A stretch of 64,000 bases of DNA from Microbacterium barkeri. GTDB taxonomy: Bacteria; Actinomycetota; Actinomycetes; Actinomycetales; Microbacteriaceae. The notes under the pieces were generated by a model. That model was not told where the DNA came from and made no database searches. It worked only from the letters and a program-made list of their open reading frames with translations. Both the position numbers and the translations under genes were made by a program. This document shows, piece by piece, positions 8,240 to 17,891 of this stretch (positions are counted from its first letter, which is position 1; every line of letters starts with the position of its first letter). The DNA is taken from assembly GCF_027921765.1 (NCBI RefSeq), contig NZ_BSEJ01000001.1, forward strand, positions 310,001 to 374,000, read 5' to 3'.

Positions 8240-11038
8240 GTGCAGCAGTCCTCTCCCCCGCGCGGCACCCGGCGCCTGTGCGCCGCGGCAGCGACCGCAT
8301 CGGTCGCGGCCGCGCTGCTCGCTCCCGTCGCGGCTCATGCCGCCGTCTCTCCCGGCGACGGCGTCCTCATCAACGAGGTGTACGGCGGCGGCGGCAACAG
8401 CGGCGCCGCATTCAGCCGGGACTTCGTCGAGATCGTGAACACGACCGACGCCCCGCAGAGCCTCGCCGGCTGGAGCGTCCAGTACGCCTCGGCGACGGGC
8501 GCGACGTGGCAGGTCACGCCGCTCGGCGATGTCGTGCTGCCGCCCGACGAGACGCTCGTGGTCGGGCAGGCCTACGGCTCGAACACCGCCCTCCCGGACG
8601 TGGAGGCGGATGTCGACGGCGGCATCGCGATGAGCGGATCCCAGGGCAAGGTGGCGCTCGTCTCGCAGGTGACGCCGCTGTCGGGCGCGACCGGCCTCGC
8701 GACGGCGGCGCCCGTCGTGGACTACGTGGGCTGGGGCGGCGCGACCGACTTCGCCGCCTCCGCAGCGCCCGCCACGACGAACGCGACGGCGATCGCCCGC
8801 ACGGGAGGCGCGAACACGGCCGACAACGGCGCGGACTTCGTCACGGGTGCGCCCACGCCCGAGCCGCTCGGCGGCGACACGACGCCCACTCCCACGCCCA
8901 CTCCGACGCCCGGGGAGCCCGTCGAGATCGCGGAGATCCAGGGCACCGGCGACGCCTCGCCCCTCGTCGGCCAGACGGTGACGACGACGGGCGTCGTCAC
9001 GGCCCACTACCCGACGGGCGGGTTCGACGGATACGTCCTCCAGACCCCCGGCACCGGCGGCGAGCTCGACCCGGCCGCGCATGTCGCGTCGGACGCGATC
9101 TTCATCTACTCGGCCGCCACCGTGGGCGCGGTCGCGATCGGCGACACCGTGCGGGTCACCGGCGAGGTCAAGGAGCACTACGGCCTGACCGAGCTCGTCG
9201 TCGGCGCGGGAGGCGCCGAGATCGTCGCCGACGCCGCGCCGGTCGAGCCCGCCGTCGTGGGCTGGCCCGCGACCGACGCGGAGCGCGAGCGCCTGGAGTC
9301 GATGCTCGTCGCGCCCGCCGGCGAGTTCACCGTCTCCGACACCTACGCGACGAACACGTTCGGGGAGGTCGTGCTCGCCGCGGGCCCGGATCCCCTGCGC
9401 CAGCCGACCGACGTCGCGCGCCCCGGCTCGCCCGAGGCAGAGGCCGTCGCGGCCGACAACGCCGCGCGGCGCGTCGCCCTCGACGATGGATCGACCGCGA
9501 GCTTCTCGCGCAACCGCGACCTCACGCCCGCGTACATCTCGCTCGTCGAGCCCATCCGGGTCGGTGCGTCCGTCACGTTCGCGGAGCCCCACATCGTCGA
9601 CTTCCGCAACGACGCGTGGAAGCTGAACCCCACGGAGCCGATCGTCGCCGACGGATCGGGTGTCGACGGCGTCGTGTTCGAGAACACCCGGACCGCGGCC
9701 CCCGAGGCGGTGGGCGGCGACGTGTCGGTGGCCTCGTTCAACGTTTTGAACTACTTCACGACGCTCGGGATCGAGGACCCGGCCTGCGTGCCGTACCGCG
9801 ACCGCGCGGGCGACGGCGTCACGGTCGACGAGGGCTGCGATCAGCGCGGCGCGTGGGACGCGGAGGACTTCGGCCGCCAGGAGGCCCGCATCGTCGCCGC
9901 GATCGAAGGGCTCGACGCGAGCGTCGTCGGGCTCATGGAGATCGAGAACTCCGCGCGTCTGGGCGAGCCCGCCGATGAGGCGCTCGCCACGCTCGTCGCT
10001 GCGCTGAACGACGCCGCGGGCACCGAGAAGTGGGCGTTCGTGCCCTCGCCCGCGAACCTGCCCGACGCGAGCGAGCAGGACGTGATCACGTCGGCGATCA
10101 TCTACCAGCCTGCCCTCGTCTCCCCGGTCGGCGCCTCCGCCGCGCTCGACACGAGCGACGACGAGGTCGACGCGTTCCAGAACGCGCGCGAGCCCATCGC
10201 GCAGACCTTCGCTCCGGCCGCGGGCGGCGAGCCCTTCACGGTCGTCGTGAACCACTTCAAGTCGAAGGGGTCTGCAGGGCCGTGGCCGGGGGACGCGGAC
10301 CAGGGCGACGGACAGGGCGCATCCACGCAGTCGCGCGTCTATCAGGCGCAGGCCCTCGCGGACTGGATGGCCGGCGACCCGACGGGAACGGGCGCCGAGG
10401 CCGCGCTGCTCGTGGGCGACTTCAACTCCTACACGCAGGAGGACCCGATGCAGGTGCTCTACGAGGCGGGCTACGTCGACGCCGAGAGCGCGTTCGGGTC
10501 GACCGAGAGCAGCTACGTGTACCAGGCGCTCTCGGGCTCCCTGGACCATGTGCTCCTCAACCCGGCGGCCGCCGAGCTCGCGACCGGTGCGGACATCTGG
10601 TCGATCAACAGCGGCGAGGCCGTCGCGCTCGAGTACAGCCGCTACAACAGCCACGGCACGCTCTTCTACGCGCCCGACGCCTACCGCTCGAGCGACCACG
10701 ACCCGATCATCGTCGGGCTCGATGCCGTGGCCGACGCCCCCGCGGCGGAGACCGTCACGACGCTGCGCACGACGCCTCCCGGCCAGGCGAAGAAGGGCGC
10801 GCCGAACCTGCTCACCGCCACCGTCCGGACGGTCGACGGCGCTGCGGCGACCGGCGAGGTCGAGTTCCTCATCGACGGCGCTTCCGTGGGTGCGGCTGTG
10901 CTCGACGGCGGCTCTGCCGTGCTCGAGGTGCCCGCCGACCTGGCCCGCGGCAACCACCGCGTCGTCGCCGTCTTCGCGCCGGATTCCGCGAGCATGCTTC
11001 CCTCGGAGAGCGGGGAGCGCACGCTCGTCCTGCGCTGA
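8240..11038 (+). CDS. secreted ExeM/NucH-like nuclease with lamin-tail, OB-fold, EEP and Ig-like domains
   Basis: A large exported DNase-type protein of 932 residues. GTG at 8240 is preceded by an AAGGAG ribosome site 6 nt away. A Sec signal peptide ends near PVAAHA-AVSPG. Domains in order: lamin-tail domain (about 35-160, ending near YVGWGG), a Thr/Pro linker, an OB-fold-like segment (about 230-340), the endonuclease/exonuclease/phosphatase domain (about 495-825), and a C-terminal bacterial Ig-like domain (about 837-932). Catalytic signatures are FNVLNYF, LMEIEN, VVNHFKSKG, LVGDFNSY, SLDHVL and SSDHDPI. No cell-wall anchor is seen, so release into the medium is likely. Inferred role: degradation of extracellular DNA for phosphate or biofilm release. 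It stands alone between a divergent lepA and an ABC operon and ends in a terminator. Confidence 0.9.
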   Translation: MQQSSPPRGTRRLCAAAATASVAAALLAPVAAHAAVSPGDGVLINEVYGGGGNSGAAFSRDFVEIVNTTDAPQSLAGWSVQYASATGATWQVTPLGDVVLPPDETLVVGQAYGSNTALPDVEADVDGGIAMSGSQGKVALVSQVTPLSGATGLATAAPVVDYVGWGGATDFAASAAPATTNATAIARTGGANTADNGADFVTGAPTPEPLGGDTTPTPTPTPTPGEPVEIAEIQGTGDASPLVGQTVTTTGVVTAHYPTGGFDGYVLQTPGTGGELDPAAHVASDAIFIYSAATVGAVAIGDTVRVTGEVKEHYGLTELVVGAGGAEIVADAAPVEPAVVGWPATDAERERLESMLVAPAGEFTVSDTYATNTFGEVVLAAGPDPLRQPTDVARPGSPEAEAVAADNAARRVALDDGSTASFSRNRDLTPAYISLVEPIRVGASVTFAEPHIVDFRNDAWKLNPTEPIVADGSGVDGVVFENTRTAAPEAVGGDVSVASFNVLNYFTTLGIEDPACVPYRDRAGDGVTVDEGCDQRGAWDAEDFGRQEARIVAAIEGLDASVVGLMEIENSARLGEPADEALATLVAALNDAAGTEKWAFVPSPANLPDASEQDVITSAIIYQPALVSPVGASAALDTSDDEVDAFQNAREPIAQTFAPAAGGEPFTVVVNHFKSKGSAGPWPGDADQGDGQGASTQSRVYQAQALADWMAGDPTGTGAEAALLVGDFNSYTQEDPMQVLYEAGYVDAESAFGSTESSYVYQALSGSLDHVLLNPAAAELATGADIWSINSGEAVALEYSRYNSHGTLFYAPDAYRSSDHDPIIVGLDAVADAPAAETVTTLRTTPPGQAKKGAPNLLTATVRTVDGAAATGEVEFLIDGASVGAAVLDGGSAVLEVPADLARGNHRVVAVFAPDSASMLPSESGERTLVLR

Positions 11039-11062
11039 CGCGACTGCGCAGGATGGCCAGGA

Positions 11063-11084
11063 GGGGCGGACCGTGGTCCGCCCC
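11063..11084 (+). terminator. rho-independent-type hairpin after nuclease gene
   Basis: A perfect 10-bp stem, GGGGCGGACC pairing with GGTCCGCCCC around a GT turn, 24 nt after the stop codon. The U-tract is weak (TGCTTGG), as is common in high-GC actinobacteria. Confidence 0.75.
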
Positions 11085-11279
11085 TGCTTGGCATTCTGCC
11101 CATCGTCCAGAAATCCCGACGCAACTTCCGCCAAGACCAGCACAGATCGATAACGCTTTTCGGCACGGTGCGCCCGGGATGGTCGACTTGAGTCAACCGG
11201 GGGTAGAGTCGACGCTCAACGTGTGCGATGACCGCGCCAGAAGCGCGCGATCGCAGTCCGAAGAAGGAAATCCACGACC

Positions 11280-12263
11280 TTGATCCGATACCTGCTCCGC
11301 CGCATCCTGGGGTGGCTGCTCATCATCGCCGTGGCGACGAACCTGACGTACTTCCTCGCGTGGCTCTACCTCGACCCGCGCAGCAACTACGTCGGCCGCC
11401 GCCCGCCGCTGTCCGAGCAGCAGATCGTCGCCCTGCTCGAGCCGCGCAACCTCAGCGACACCGTCCCGCTCGTCGAGAGGTGGTGGACCTGGCTCTCCGC
11501 GATCATCACGCGCTGGGACTGGGGCGTGAGCCCGACGGGCGGCTCGGTGAACGAGCAGGTCGCGTATCGGATGTGGATCTCCGCGGAGCTCGTGCTCGGT
11601 GCGACGATCCTCACCGCGGTCGTCGGCATCGCGATCGGCGTCTACACGGCATCCCGGCAGTACAAACTCGCGGACCGGATCGGCCAGGCGACGTCGATCA
11701 TCACGATGAACATCCCCGTGGTCGTCGCGGCGCTCGGCATCGTGCTCCTCGCGATCTCGATCAACCAGGCCGTCGGCACGCGCGTGTTCTATGTCACCGG
11801 CTCGGCGAGCCTCGGCGTCGAGGGCTTCTTCCCGATGCTCGTCGACGTCGTCCAGCACCTCACGCTGCCGACCCTCGGCCTCGTGCTGACCGGCTACGCG
11901 GGCTACCACTTCCTGCAGCGCTCCCTGCTGCTCGACAACATCAGCGCCGACTACGTCCGCACGGCGCGCGCGAAGGGCCTGACGAAGTCGCAGGCCATCC
12001 GCCGGCACGCGCTGCGGACGTCGCTCATCCCCGTGACGACGCAGGTCGCGTTCAACATCCCCGCCGCCTTCACGGGCGCGATCCTCACCGAGACGATCTT
12101 CGGCTGGAGCGGCATGGGGCAGTACTTCTCCCAGACGATCGCGACGAACGACATCCACGGGACCGTGGCGACGGCCGCGTTCGGCGCCTTCATGACCTTC
12201 ATCGGCGCGATGCTCGCGGATGTCGCGGTCGTCGCCCTCGACCCTCGAGTGCGGGTGAGCTGA
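11280..12263 (+). CDS. ABC transporter permease, DppB/OppB type
   Basis: First inner-membrane channel subunit of a peptide-type (PepT family) ABC importer, 327 residues. The N-terminus IRYLLRRILGWLLIIAVATN is the usual first helix of DppB-like permeases. About six membrane segments and the EAA-type loop RTARAKGLTKSQAIRRHALR (ATPase contact) follow. The start is TTG at 11280, chosen because the first helix begins there; a GAAGGA ribosome site lies about 11 nt upstream. The next gene starts 1 nt after the stop. The roughly 240-nt upstream gap holds the nuclease terminator and presumably the promoter, which I could not locate with confidence. Substrate unknown. Confidence 0.88.
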   Translation: MIRYLLRRILGWLLIIAVATNLTYFLAWLYLDPRSNYVGRRPPLSEQQIVALLEPRNLSDTVPLVERWWTWLSAIITRWDWGVSPTGGSVNEQVAYRMWISAELVLGATILTAVVGIAIGVYTASRQYKLADRIGQATSIITMNIPVVVAALGIVLLAISINQAVGTRVFYVTGSASLGVEGFFPMLVDVVQHLTLPTLGLVLTGYAGYHFLQRSLLLDNISADYVRTARAKGLTKSQAIRRHALRTSLIPVTTQVAFNIPAAFTGAILTETIFGWSGMGQYFSQTIATNDIHGTVATAAFGAFMTFIGAMLADVAVVALDPRVRVS

Positions 12264-12264
12264 C

Positions 12265-13209
12265 ATGACGATGCAGACCGATATGCGCGACCCGCTCGAG
12301 CACGGCGACAACCCGCCGCCGAGCGAGACGGTGCTGACCGCAGGCCGCAGCAAGCCGATGCGGAAGTCCGCGCTCTACACGCGGCGCTTCATGCGCAACA
12401 AGCCCGCCGTGGGCGGCCTCGTGATCTTCGTGCTCCTCGCGCTGTTCGCGGTCGTCGGGCCGGTGTTCCAGCAGTACGACCACATCGAGCTCGACTTCCT
12501 GGCGCTGTCCGATCCGCCGAGCGCCGAGCACTGGTTCGGCACGAACAACTCGGGCAACGATCTCTACGCGATGGTCGTCGTCGGCCTCCAGCGCTCGCTG
12601 ATGATCGCCGTGCTCGTGTCGATCGGCACGACGGTCATCTCGGCGCTCGTCGGCGCCACCGCGGCCTACTTCGGCGGCTGGTACGAGCGCGGGGCGCTCG
12701 CCGTCATCCACTTCCTCATGGCCGTGCCGACGTTCCTCATCATCGCGATGATCTCGAACGACTCGGGTGGCGACTGGAGGATGATCACGATCATCCTCAT
12801 CCTGACGAACTGGTTCATCGCGGCCCGCACGATCTGGACGCTCTCCCTGTCGCTGCGCGAGCGCGAGTACATCCAGGCGGCCCGCTACATGGGCGTCAGC
12901 GGATTCCGCATCGTGCTGCGCCACATGATCCCCAACATCGGCTCGCTCCTCGTCATCAACTTCACCCTCGGCGTCGTGAGCGCCGTGATGCTCGAGACCG
13001 GCCTGTCGTTCCTCGGCTTCGGCGTGAAGCTCCCCGATGTCTCGCTCGGCTCCCTCATCGGAACCGGCTCGGGGATCATCACGAGCGCACCCTGGATGTT
13101 CTACTTCCCCGCCGGCGCCCTCACGCTGCTGACCGTCTCCATGGCGCTCGTCGCCGACGGACTGCGCGACGCCCTCGACCCGACTTCGGCGGCTGGAGGC
13201 CGCGCATGA
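12265..13209 (+). CDS. ABC transporter permease, DppC/OppC type
   Basis: Second channel subunit of the same importer, 314 residues. A cytoplasmic N-terminal tail (about 1-45) precedes the OppC-type first helix (NKPAVGGLVIFVLLALFAVVG region). The periplasmic stretch ending HWFGTNNSGNDLYAM resembles the family's WFGTDxxGRDxxS motif. The EAA loop contains YIQAARYMGVSGFRIVLRHM. ATG at 12265 is 1 nt after the upstream stop, and the 3' end overlaps the ATPase start (ATGA). The N-terminal tail is longer than usual, but no break is seen. Confidence 0.9.
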   Translation: MTMQTDMRDPLEHGDNPPPSETVLTAGRSKPMRKSALYTRRFMRNKPAVGGLVIFVLLALFAVVGPVFQQYDHIELDFLALSDPPSAEHWFGTNNSGNDLYAMVVVGLQRSLMIAVLVSIGTTVISALVGATAAYFGGWYERGALAVIHFLMAVPTFLIIAMISNDSGGDWRMITIILILTNWFIAARTIWTLSLSLREREYIQAARYMGVSGFRIVLRHMIPNIGSLLVINFTLGVVSAVMLETGLSFLGFGVKLPDVSLGSLIGTGSGIITSAPWMFYFPAGALTLLTVSMALVADGLRDALDPTSAAGGRA

Positions 13210-15131
13210 CCGAACCCGTTCTCTCCGTCCGCGACCTCCGGGTCAGCTTCGCCTCCGAGGCGGGCAGGGTCGACGCCGTGCGCGGCGTCTCCTTCGACCT
13301 CCTCCCCGGCCAGACCCTCGGCATCGTCGGCGAGTCCGGCTCGGGCAAGTCCGTGACCTCGCTCGCGATCATGGGCCTCCTCGCCGAGACCGCTCACGTC
13401 ACCGGATCGATCGTCTTCCAGGGCGACGAGCTCATCGGCAAAACCGACAAGCAGATGTCCGCCATCCGCGGCAACGGCCTGGCGATGATCTTCCAGGACC
13501 CGCTCACGTCGCTCACGCCCGTCTACACGATCGGCGACCAGCTCGTCGAGGCGCTCGTCGTGCACAACGCGGGGATGGGCCGCAAGCGCGCGTGGGAGCG
13601 CGGCATCGAGCTCCTCACGCTCGTCGGGATCACCGATCCCGAGCGCCGCATGAAGGCCTTCCCCCACGAGTTCTCGGGCGGCATGCGCCAGCGCGTCGTC
13701 ATCGCGATCGCCATGGCGAACAACCCGAAGCTCATCATCGCCGACGAGCCCACGACGGCTCTCGATGTGACGATCCAGGCGCAGATCCTCGATCTGATCC
13801 GCACGGCGCAGCGCGAGACCGGTGCCGCGGTGATCATGATCACCCACGACATGGGCGTCGTCGCGAACATCGCCGATGACGTGCTCGTGATGTACGCGGG
13901 CAAGCCGATCGAGCAGGCGTCGGCCGTCGATCTCTTCGACGACACGCGCATGCCGTACACGATCGGCCTCCTCGGCGCGATCCCGCGCGTCGACAAGAAG
14001 GAGAAGCAGCCGCTCGTCGCGATCAAGGGCAATCCGCCGCTGCTCATCGACCTGCCGGATGCGTGCCCCTTCGCCGACCGCTGCCCGATCGTGCTCGATG
14101 CGTGCCGCGTCGGCGAGCCCGAGCTTCTCCAGGTCAGCGGAGACGCGGACCACCGCGCCGCGTGCATCCGTGCCGACGAGATCCATGCGGGGCTGATCGG
14201 CGGTCGCCCCGTGTACCCCGTGCCGGTGATCCCCGAGAGCGACCTGGTGCGCACGCCCCGCGAGGAGCGCAAGACGGTCCTCGAGGTGTCGCACCTGTCG
14301 AAGACGTTCCCGATCCTCAAGGGCATCCTCAAGCGCAAGGTCGGCGAGGTGCAGGCCGTCAAGGACATCTCGTTCGACATCAAGGAGGGCGAGACCCTCG
14401 CGATCGTCGGCGAGTCGGGCTCGGGCAAGACCACGACGCTCCTCGAGATCATGGAGTTCGCGGCGCCCGAGGGCGGCGACATCCGGATCAACGGAACGAG
14501 CGTGCGCGAGCTCAAGGGACGCCATCGTGAGCGCGCGGCCCGCCGCGACATCCAGATCGTCTTCCAGGACCCGATGGGCGCCCTCGACCCGCGCATGACG
14601 GTGTTCGACATCATCGCGGAGCCGCTGCAGACGATCGGCACCTCGAAGGAGCGCACACACGAGCGCGTCGACGAGCTCATGGGGCTCGTCGGACTGAACC
14701 CCGCGCACAGCGATCGCTTCCCGCAGGCGTTCTCGGGCGGTCAGCGCCAGCGCATCGGCATCGCCCGCGCGCTCGCGACCGAACCGAAGCTCGTGGTGCT
14801 GGATGAGCCGGTCTCGGCCCTCGACGTGTCGATCCAGGCCGGTGTGCTGAACCTGCTCGACGAGCTGAAGATGCGACTCGGCATCAGCTATCTGTTCGTC
14901 GCGCACGATCTCTCGGTGGTCCGGCACCTCGCCGACCGCGTGGCGGTCATGTACCGCGGCGACTTCGTCGAGTTCGGCGACGTCGACGACGTGTTCGACA
15001 CCCCGCAGCACCCGTACACGCAGGCGCTGCTGTCGGCCATCCCGATCCCCGATCCGAAGGTGGAGCGCGGCCGGACGCGCGTCGAGCTCGACCACGACCT
15101 CCTCAGCCGCGGGCAGATGTCCACCGGCTGA
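13206..15131 (+). CDS. double ABC ATPase (DppD-DppF fusion) of peptide-type importer
   Basis: Energising subunit of the importer: two complete nucleotide-binding domains in one 641-residue chain. First half: GESGSGKS Walker A (about 40-47), FSGGMRQRV signature, IIADEPTTALD Walker B. It ends in the oligopeptide-family cysteine segment CPFADRCPIVLDAC. Second half: GESGSGKT, FSGGQRQRI, VVLDEPVSALD. Both H-loops (ITHDMGV, VAHDLSV) are present, so both sites look competent. It starts at ATG 13206 with an ATGA overlap. Fusion of the D and F subunits is common in actinobacteria. The receptor gene follows after 175 nt. Confidence 0.93.
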   Translation: MTEPVLSVRDLRVSFASEAGRVDAVRGVSFDLLPGQTLGIVGESGSGKSVTSLAIMGLLAETAHVTGSIVFQGDELIGKTDKQMSAIRGNGLAMIFQDPLTSLTPVYTIGDQLVEALVVHNAGMGRKRAWERGIELLTLVGITDPERRMKAFPHEFSGGMRQRVVIAIAMANNPKLIIADEPTTALDVTIQAQILDLIRTAQRETGAAVIMITHDMGVVANIADDVLVMYAGKPIEQASAVDLFDDTRMPYTIGLLGAIPRVDKKEKQPLVAIKGNPPLLIDLPDACPFADRCPIVLDACRVGEPELLQVSGDADHRAACIRADEIHAGLIGGRPVYPVPVIPESDLVRTPREERKTVLEVSHLSKTFPILKGILKRKVGEVQAVKDISFDIKEGETLAIVGESGSGKTTTLLEIMEFAAPEGGDIRINGTSVRELKGRHRERAARRDIQIVFQDPMGALDPRMTVFDIIAEPLQTIGTSKERTHERVDELMGLVGLNPAHSDRFPQAFSGGQRQRIGIARALATEPKLVVLDEPVSALDVSIQAGVLNLLDELKMRLGISYLFVAHDLSVVRHLADRVAVMYRGDFVEFGDVDDVFDTPQHPYTQALLSAIPIPDPKVERGRTRVELDHDLLSRGQMSTG

Positions 15132-15306
15132 TCCATCGTGGGGTCACGGCGCGTCGTGCGAAGACGACGGCGCGCCGCGCCCCGCTCTCGGGACGAGACC
15201 CGCAGGTCACGGCTCGCTCACGTTCTCACAAGCGCGCGCGGCCCGCGGTTAGCCTCGATCTCATCTCTCCCATATCCCGACGCCTACAAGGCGCGAAAGG
15301 AGCACC

Positions 15307-17034
15307 ATGAAGAAGCAGCAGAAGTGGATCGGGGCGGCGGCCGCAGCCGGCGCGCTCGCCCTCGTCCTCGCGGGCTGTGCCGGTGGCGGCAACGACGGCG
15401 GCAACGGCGGCGGGTCCGGCGGAGGCAACGAGGGCGCCACCGAGATCACCGGTGCCGACTACAACCCGCAGCCCCGCGAGAACCTCCAGCAGGGCGGCGA
15501 GGCGGTCTTCCCCATCACGGAGATCCCCGAGCAGCTGAACGCGAACCACTCGGACGGCTCGGTCGACACGGCGACCATCTGGGAGTGGTACAACCCCCAG
15601 ACGATCCTCATGACGCCCGAGGGCGAGGCGTACGCCAACCCCAACTACCTCACCGACTGGACGACCGAGGAGGTCGACGGCAAGACGGTCGTCACCTACA
15701 CGATCAACCCGGACGCGGTCTGGAACGACGGCACCCCGATCACGTGGGAGGCCTACAACCAGACCTGGATCGCCAACCGCTCGCTCGACGAGGGCTACAT
15801 CCCGAACACCACCGACGGCTACTCCCTCATCGAGTCCGTCGAGCAGGGTGAGGACGAGCGCCAGGCGGTCGTCACGTTCAAGCAGGTCTACCCGTGGACC
15901 AACGGCCTCTTCTGGCACCTCGTGAACCCGGCGATCAACACGCCCGAGCTCTTCAACGAGGCGTACGTCAACCAGGTGCACCCCGAGTGGGGCGCGGGTC
16001 CGTACACGGTCGACGAGTACGACGCGAACGGCGGCACGATCACGTTCGTCCCGAACGAGAACTGGTGGGGCGACGAGCCCCTCCTCGACAAGGTGACCTT
16101 CCGCGTGCTCGACGACACGGCCGAGATCAACGCGTTCCGCAATGGCGAGATCGACATGGCGGTGACGGGCACGGAGGACCGCCTCGCCCAGGTCGCCGAC
16201 ATGGAGGGTGTCGTCACCTACCGCGCGCAGCGGACGTCCACGAACCTGCTCGAGATCAACGCGGAGCGCCCGCAGTTCGCCGACCTCGAGGTGCGCAAGG
16301 CGCTCCTCATGGCGATCGACCGCGACCAGATCAAGGAGGTCGTCTGGAACGGCCTCGACTACACCGAGCCGGACTCGGGGTCGTTCAACCTCTTCCCGTT
16401 CCAGGAGGGCTATGTCGACGCACTCCGTGAGGCGGGCTGGGAGTTCAACGTCGAGGAGGCCAACGCGATCCTCGACGAGGCCGGCTGGGTGCGCGGCGAG
16501 GACGGCATCCGCGAGAAGGACGGCGTCCGGCTCGAGGGCGTGCTCCCGCTCTTCGGCGACGACCCGATCGTCGAGGCGCGCGGCCGCATCATCCAGACGC
16601 AGCTCGCCGAGGTGGGTGCCGACATCACCCCCGAGGTGCGCCCGTCGTCCGACTTCTCGAACGACCTCACGACGAAGAACTGGGACCTCGTCATGCTCGG
16701 CTTCTCGTCGAGCGACCCGTACGGCGTGGCCTACATGTGCCAGCTGTACTGCTCGGACAGCGGCCTCAACCTCTCGTCCACGGGCACGCCCGAGATCGAC
16801 GAGCGCATCGCGAACGAGGTCTCGGCGCTGCCGACGGCTGAGGAGCAGACCGAGGCGGGCATGAAGCTCGAGTCGGAGATCATGGCGGAGACGTGGGGCA
16901 TCTTCCCGCTCTACGCCGGTCCGTGGATCGTGACGGCCAAGGAGGGTCTGGCGAACCTGACCCCCGAGACCTACACGGGCCTCGACCTCTTCGGCCTCCA
17001 GCCGGTGGAGAACGTGGGCTGGGAGAAGGAGTGA
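15307..17034 (+). CDS. ABC transporter substrate-binding lipoprotein, SBP_bac_5 family
   Basis: Extracellular solute receptor of 575 residues for the importer encoded just upstream. The lipobox LAGC places the lipid-bearing Cys at residue 24, after an MKKQQK n-region and an Ala-rich core. A Gly/Asn spacer follows, then the SBP_bac_5 fold (about 50-560) with DAVWNDGTPITWEAYNQTW and LEVRKALLMAIDRDQI. A GAAAGGAG ribosome site precedes ATG at 15307. The receptor is last in the cluster, behind its own 175-nt intergenic region, so it can be expressed above the membrane subunits. The ligand is probably a peptide or similar solute but cannot be read from sequence. Confidence 0.92.
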   Translation: MKKQQKWIGAAAAAGALALVLAGCAGGGNDGGNGGGSGGGNEGATEITGADYNPQPRENLQQGGEAVFPITEIPEQLNANHSDGSVDTATIWEWYNPQTILMTPEGEAYANPNYLTDWTTEEVDGKTVVTYTINPDAVWNDGTPITWEAYNQTWIANRSLDEGYIPNTTDGYSLIESVEQGEDERQAVVTFKQVYPWTNGLFWHLVNPAINTPELFNEAYVNQVHPEWGAGPYTVDEYDANGGTITFVPNENWWGDEPLLDKVTFRVLDDTAEINAFRNGEIDMAVTGTEDRLAQVADMEGVVTYRAQRTSTNLLEINAERPQFADLEVRKALLMAIDRDQIKEVVWNGLDYTEPDSGSFNLFPFQEGYVDALREAGWEFNVEEANAILDEAGWVRGEDGIREKDGVRLEGVLPLFGDDPIVEARGRIIQTQLAEVGADITPEVRPSSDFSNDLTTKNWDLVMLGFSSSDPYGVAYMCQLYCSDSGLNLSSTGTPEIDERIANEVSALPTAEEQTEAGMKLESEIMAETWGIFPLYAGPWIVTAKEGLANLTPETYTGLDLFGLQPVENVGWEKE

Positions 17035-17050
17035 TCCTCCGTCTCTGACC

Positions 17051-17089
17051 CGAAGGGGCCGGCGGCTTTCGAAGCCGTCGGCCCCTTCG
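17051..17089 (+). terminator. strong hairpin terminator after receptor gene
   Basis: An 18-bp stem starting CGAAGGGGCC, with one G-U pair and a TCG loop, 16 nt after the stop. It closes the first peptide-importer operon. Confidence 0.88.
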
Positions 17090-17099
17090 CCTGTCCGGA

Positions 17100-17105
17100 T
17101 ACGAT
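17100..17105 (+). promoter_or_regulatory. -10 box, leaderless promoter of hydrolase gene
   Basis: TACGAT, 7 nt before the ATG at 17113. It overlaps the alternative ATG at 17104, which argues against that start. Confidence 0.5.
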
Positions 17106-17112
17106 GGCGCGC

Positions 17113-17847
17113 ATGAGCGGTGTCCAGGTCGTCCTCGTTCACGGCATCCGGACATCCGCGACCATGTGGCGCACGCAGGTCCTCCATCTGCAGGGGCGCG
17201 GCGTCGACGTGCACGCGCTGGACCTGCCCGGCCACGGCTCGCGCATGGACGAGGAATGGTCGCTCGAGGAGGCCTTCGCGACGCTGGATCGCGCCCTCCG
17301 CTCGGCCGGCGAGGCGGGCCCGGTCCTGCTCGTCGGGCACTCCATGGGCGGCATCCTCTCGACGGCGTATCTCGCGCGAGACGACGCCGCTCCCGTCGCC
17401 GCCTTCGTCGCCGTAGGCGCGACCGCGCTCCCCCGCGGCGCCGGGCTCGCGCTGTATCGGATGCTCCTGCGCGGCATGCAGCGGATGCCCGGCAACGGCA
17501 TGTGGCTCGTGCAGCGGATCCTCCGCGCGACGCTCCCCGAGGACACGCGAACCGACCTCGGCGCGGGCGGCTATGCCCTCCGCTCCGAGGACGCGGCCCT
17601 CGCGAGCCTCGCGACCCTGGACATCCGCACCGCGCTCACGCGTCTGACGATGCCCGTGTGGTTCGTCAACGGCGAATGGGATCAGCTCCGCCTGCACGAG
17701 CGCCTCTTCACGCGGCTCGTGCCCCACGCGGAGCTCATCGTCGTCCCTCGGTCGACGCACCTCGTGACGACGATGCGCCCCGCGGCATTCTCGGCCGTGC
17801 TGGATCTCGCGATCGCGGTCGTCGAGAGCACGGCCGCCCAGGCATGA
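17113..17847 (+). CDS. alpha/beta-fold hydrolase
   Basis: A cytoplasmic serine hydrolase of about 244 residues, substrate unknown. The oxyanion-hole region VVLVHGIRTSATMW comes first, then the nucleophile elbow GHSMGG (Ser near residue 78). A helical lid follows (about 120-155), then a C-terminal acid in VNGEWDQLRL and the catalytic His in RSTHLVTT. These form a plausible Ser-Asp-His triad. ATG at 17113 was chosen over 17104 because the TACGAT box spans the earlier codon. It stands alone between a terminator and the rpsT promoter. It could be an esterase, a lipase or a C-C hydrolase. Confidence 0.85.
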   Translation: MSGVQVVLVHGIRTSATMWRTQVLHLQGRGVDVHALDLPGHGSRMDEEWSLEEAFATLDRALRSAGEAGPVLLVGHSMGGILSTAYLARDDAAPVAAFVAVGATALPRGAGLALYRMLLRGMQRMPGNGMWLVQRILRATLPEDTRTDLGAGGYALRSEDAALASLATLDIRTALTRLTMPVWFVNGEWDQLRLHERLFTRLVPHAELIVVPRSTHLVTTMRPAAFSAVLDLAIAVVESTAAQA

Positions 17848-17852
17848 CCTGG

Positions 17853-17858
17853 TAGCAT
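17853..17858 (+). promoter_or_regulatory. -10 box of rpsT
   Basis: TAGCAT, immediately after the hydrolase stop codon, predicting a start near 17865 and a leader of about 128 nt. No strong -35 is visible. Confidence 0.5.
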
Positions 17859-17873
17859 TGACCCTTGGCTTGC

Positions 17874-17891
17874 GTGTGGGGCCACCCACAC
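17874..17891 (+). promoter_or_regulatory. hairpin in the rpsT 5' leader
   Basis: GTGTGGG pairs with CCCACAC around GCCA. It lies near the predicted 5' end of a long rpsT leader, where control by ribosomal protein binding or transcript protection would be expected. Function is inferred only. Confidence 0.4.

Noticed and set aside
8880..8925. Short CCCACT/CGCCCA tandem repeats, possible microsatellite or CRISPR-like array
   Set aside because: They encode the Thr-Pro linker of the nuclease; too short, in-frame and low-complexity.
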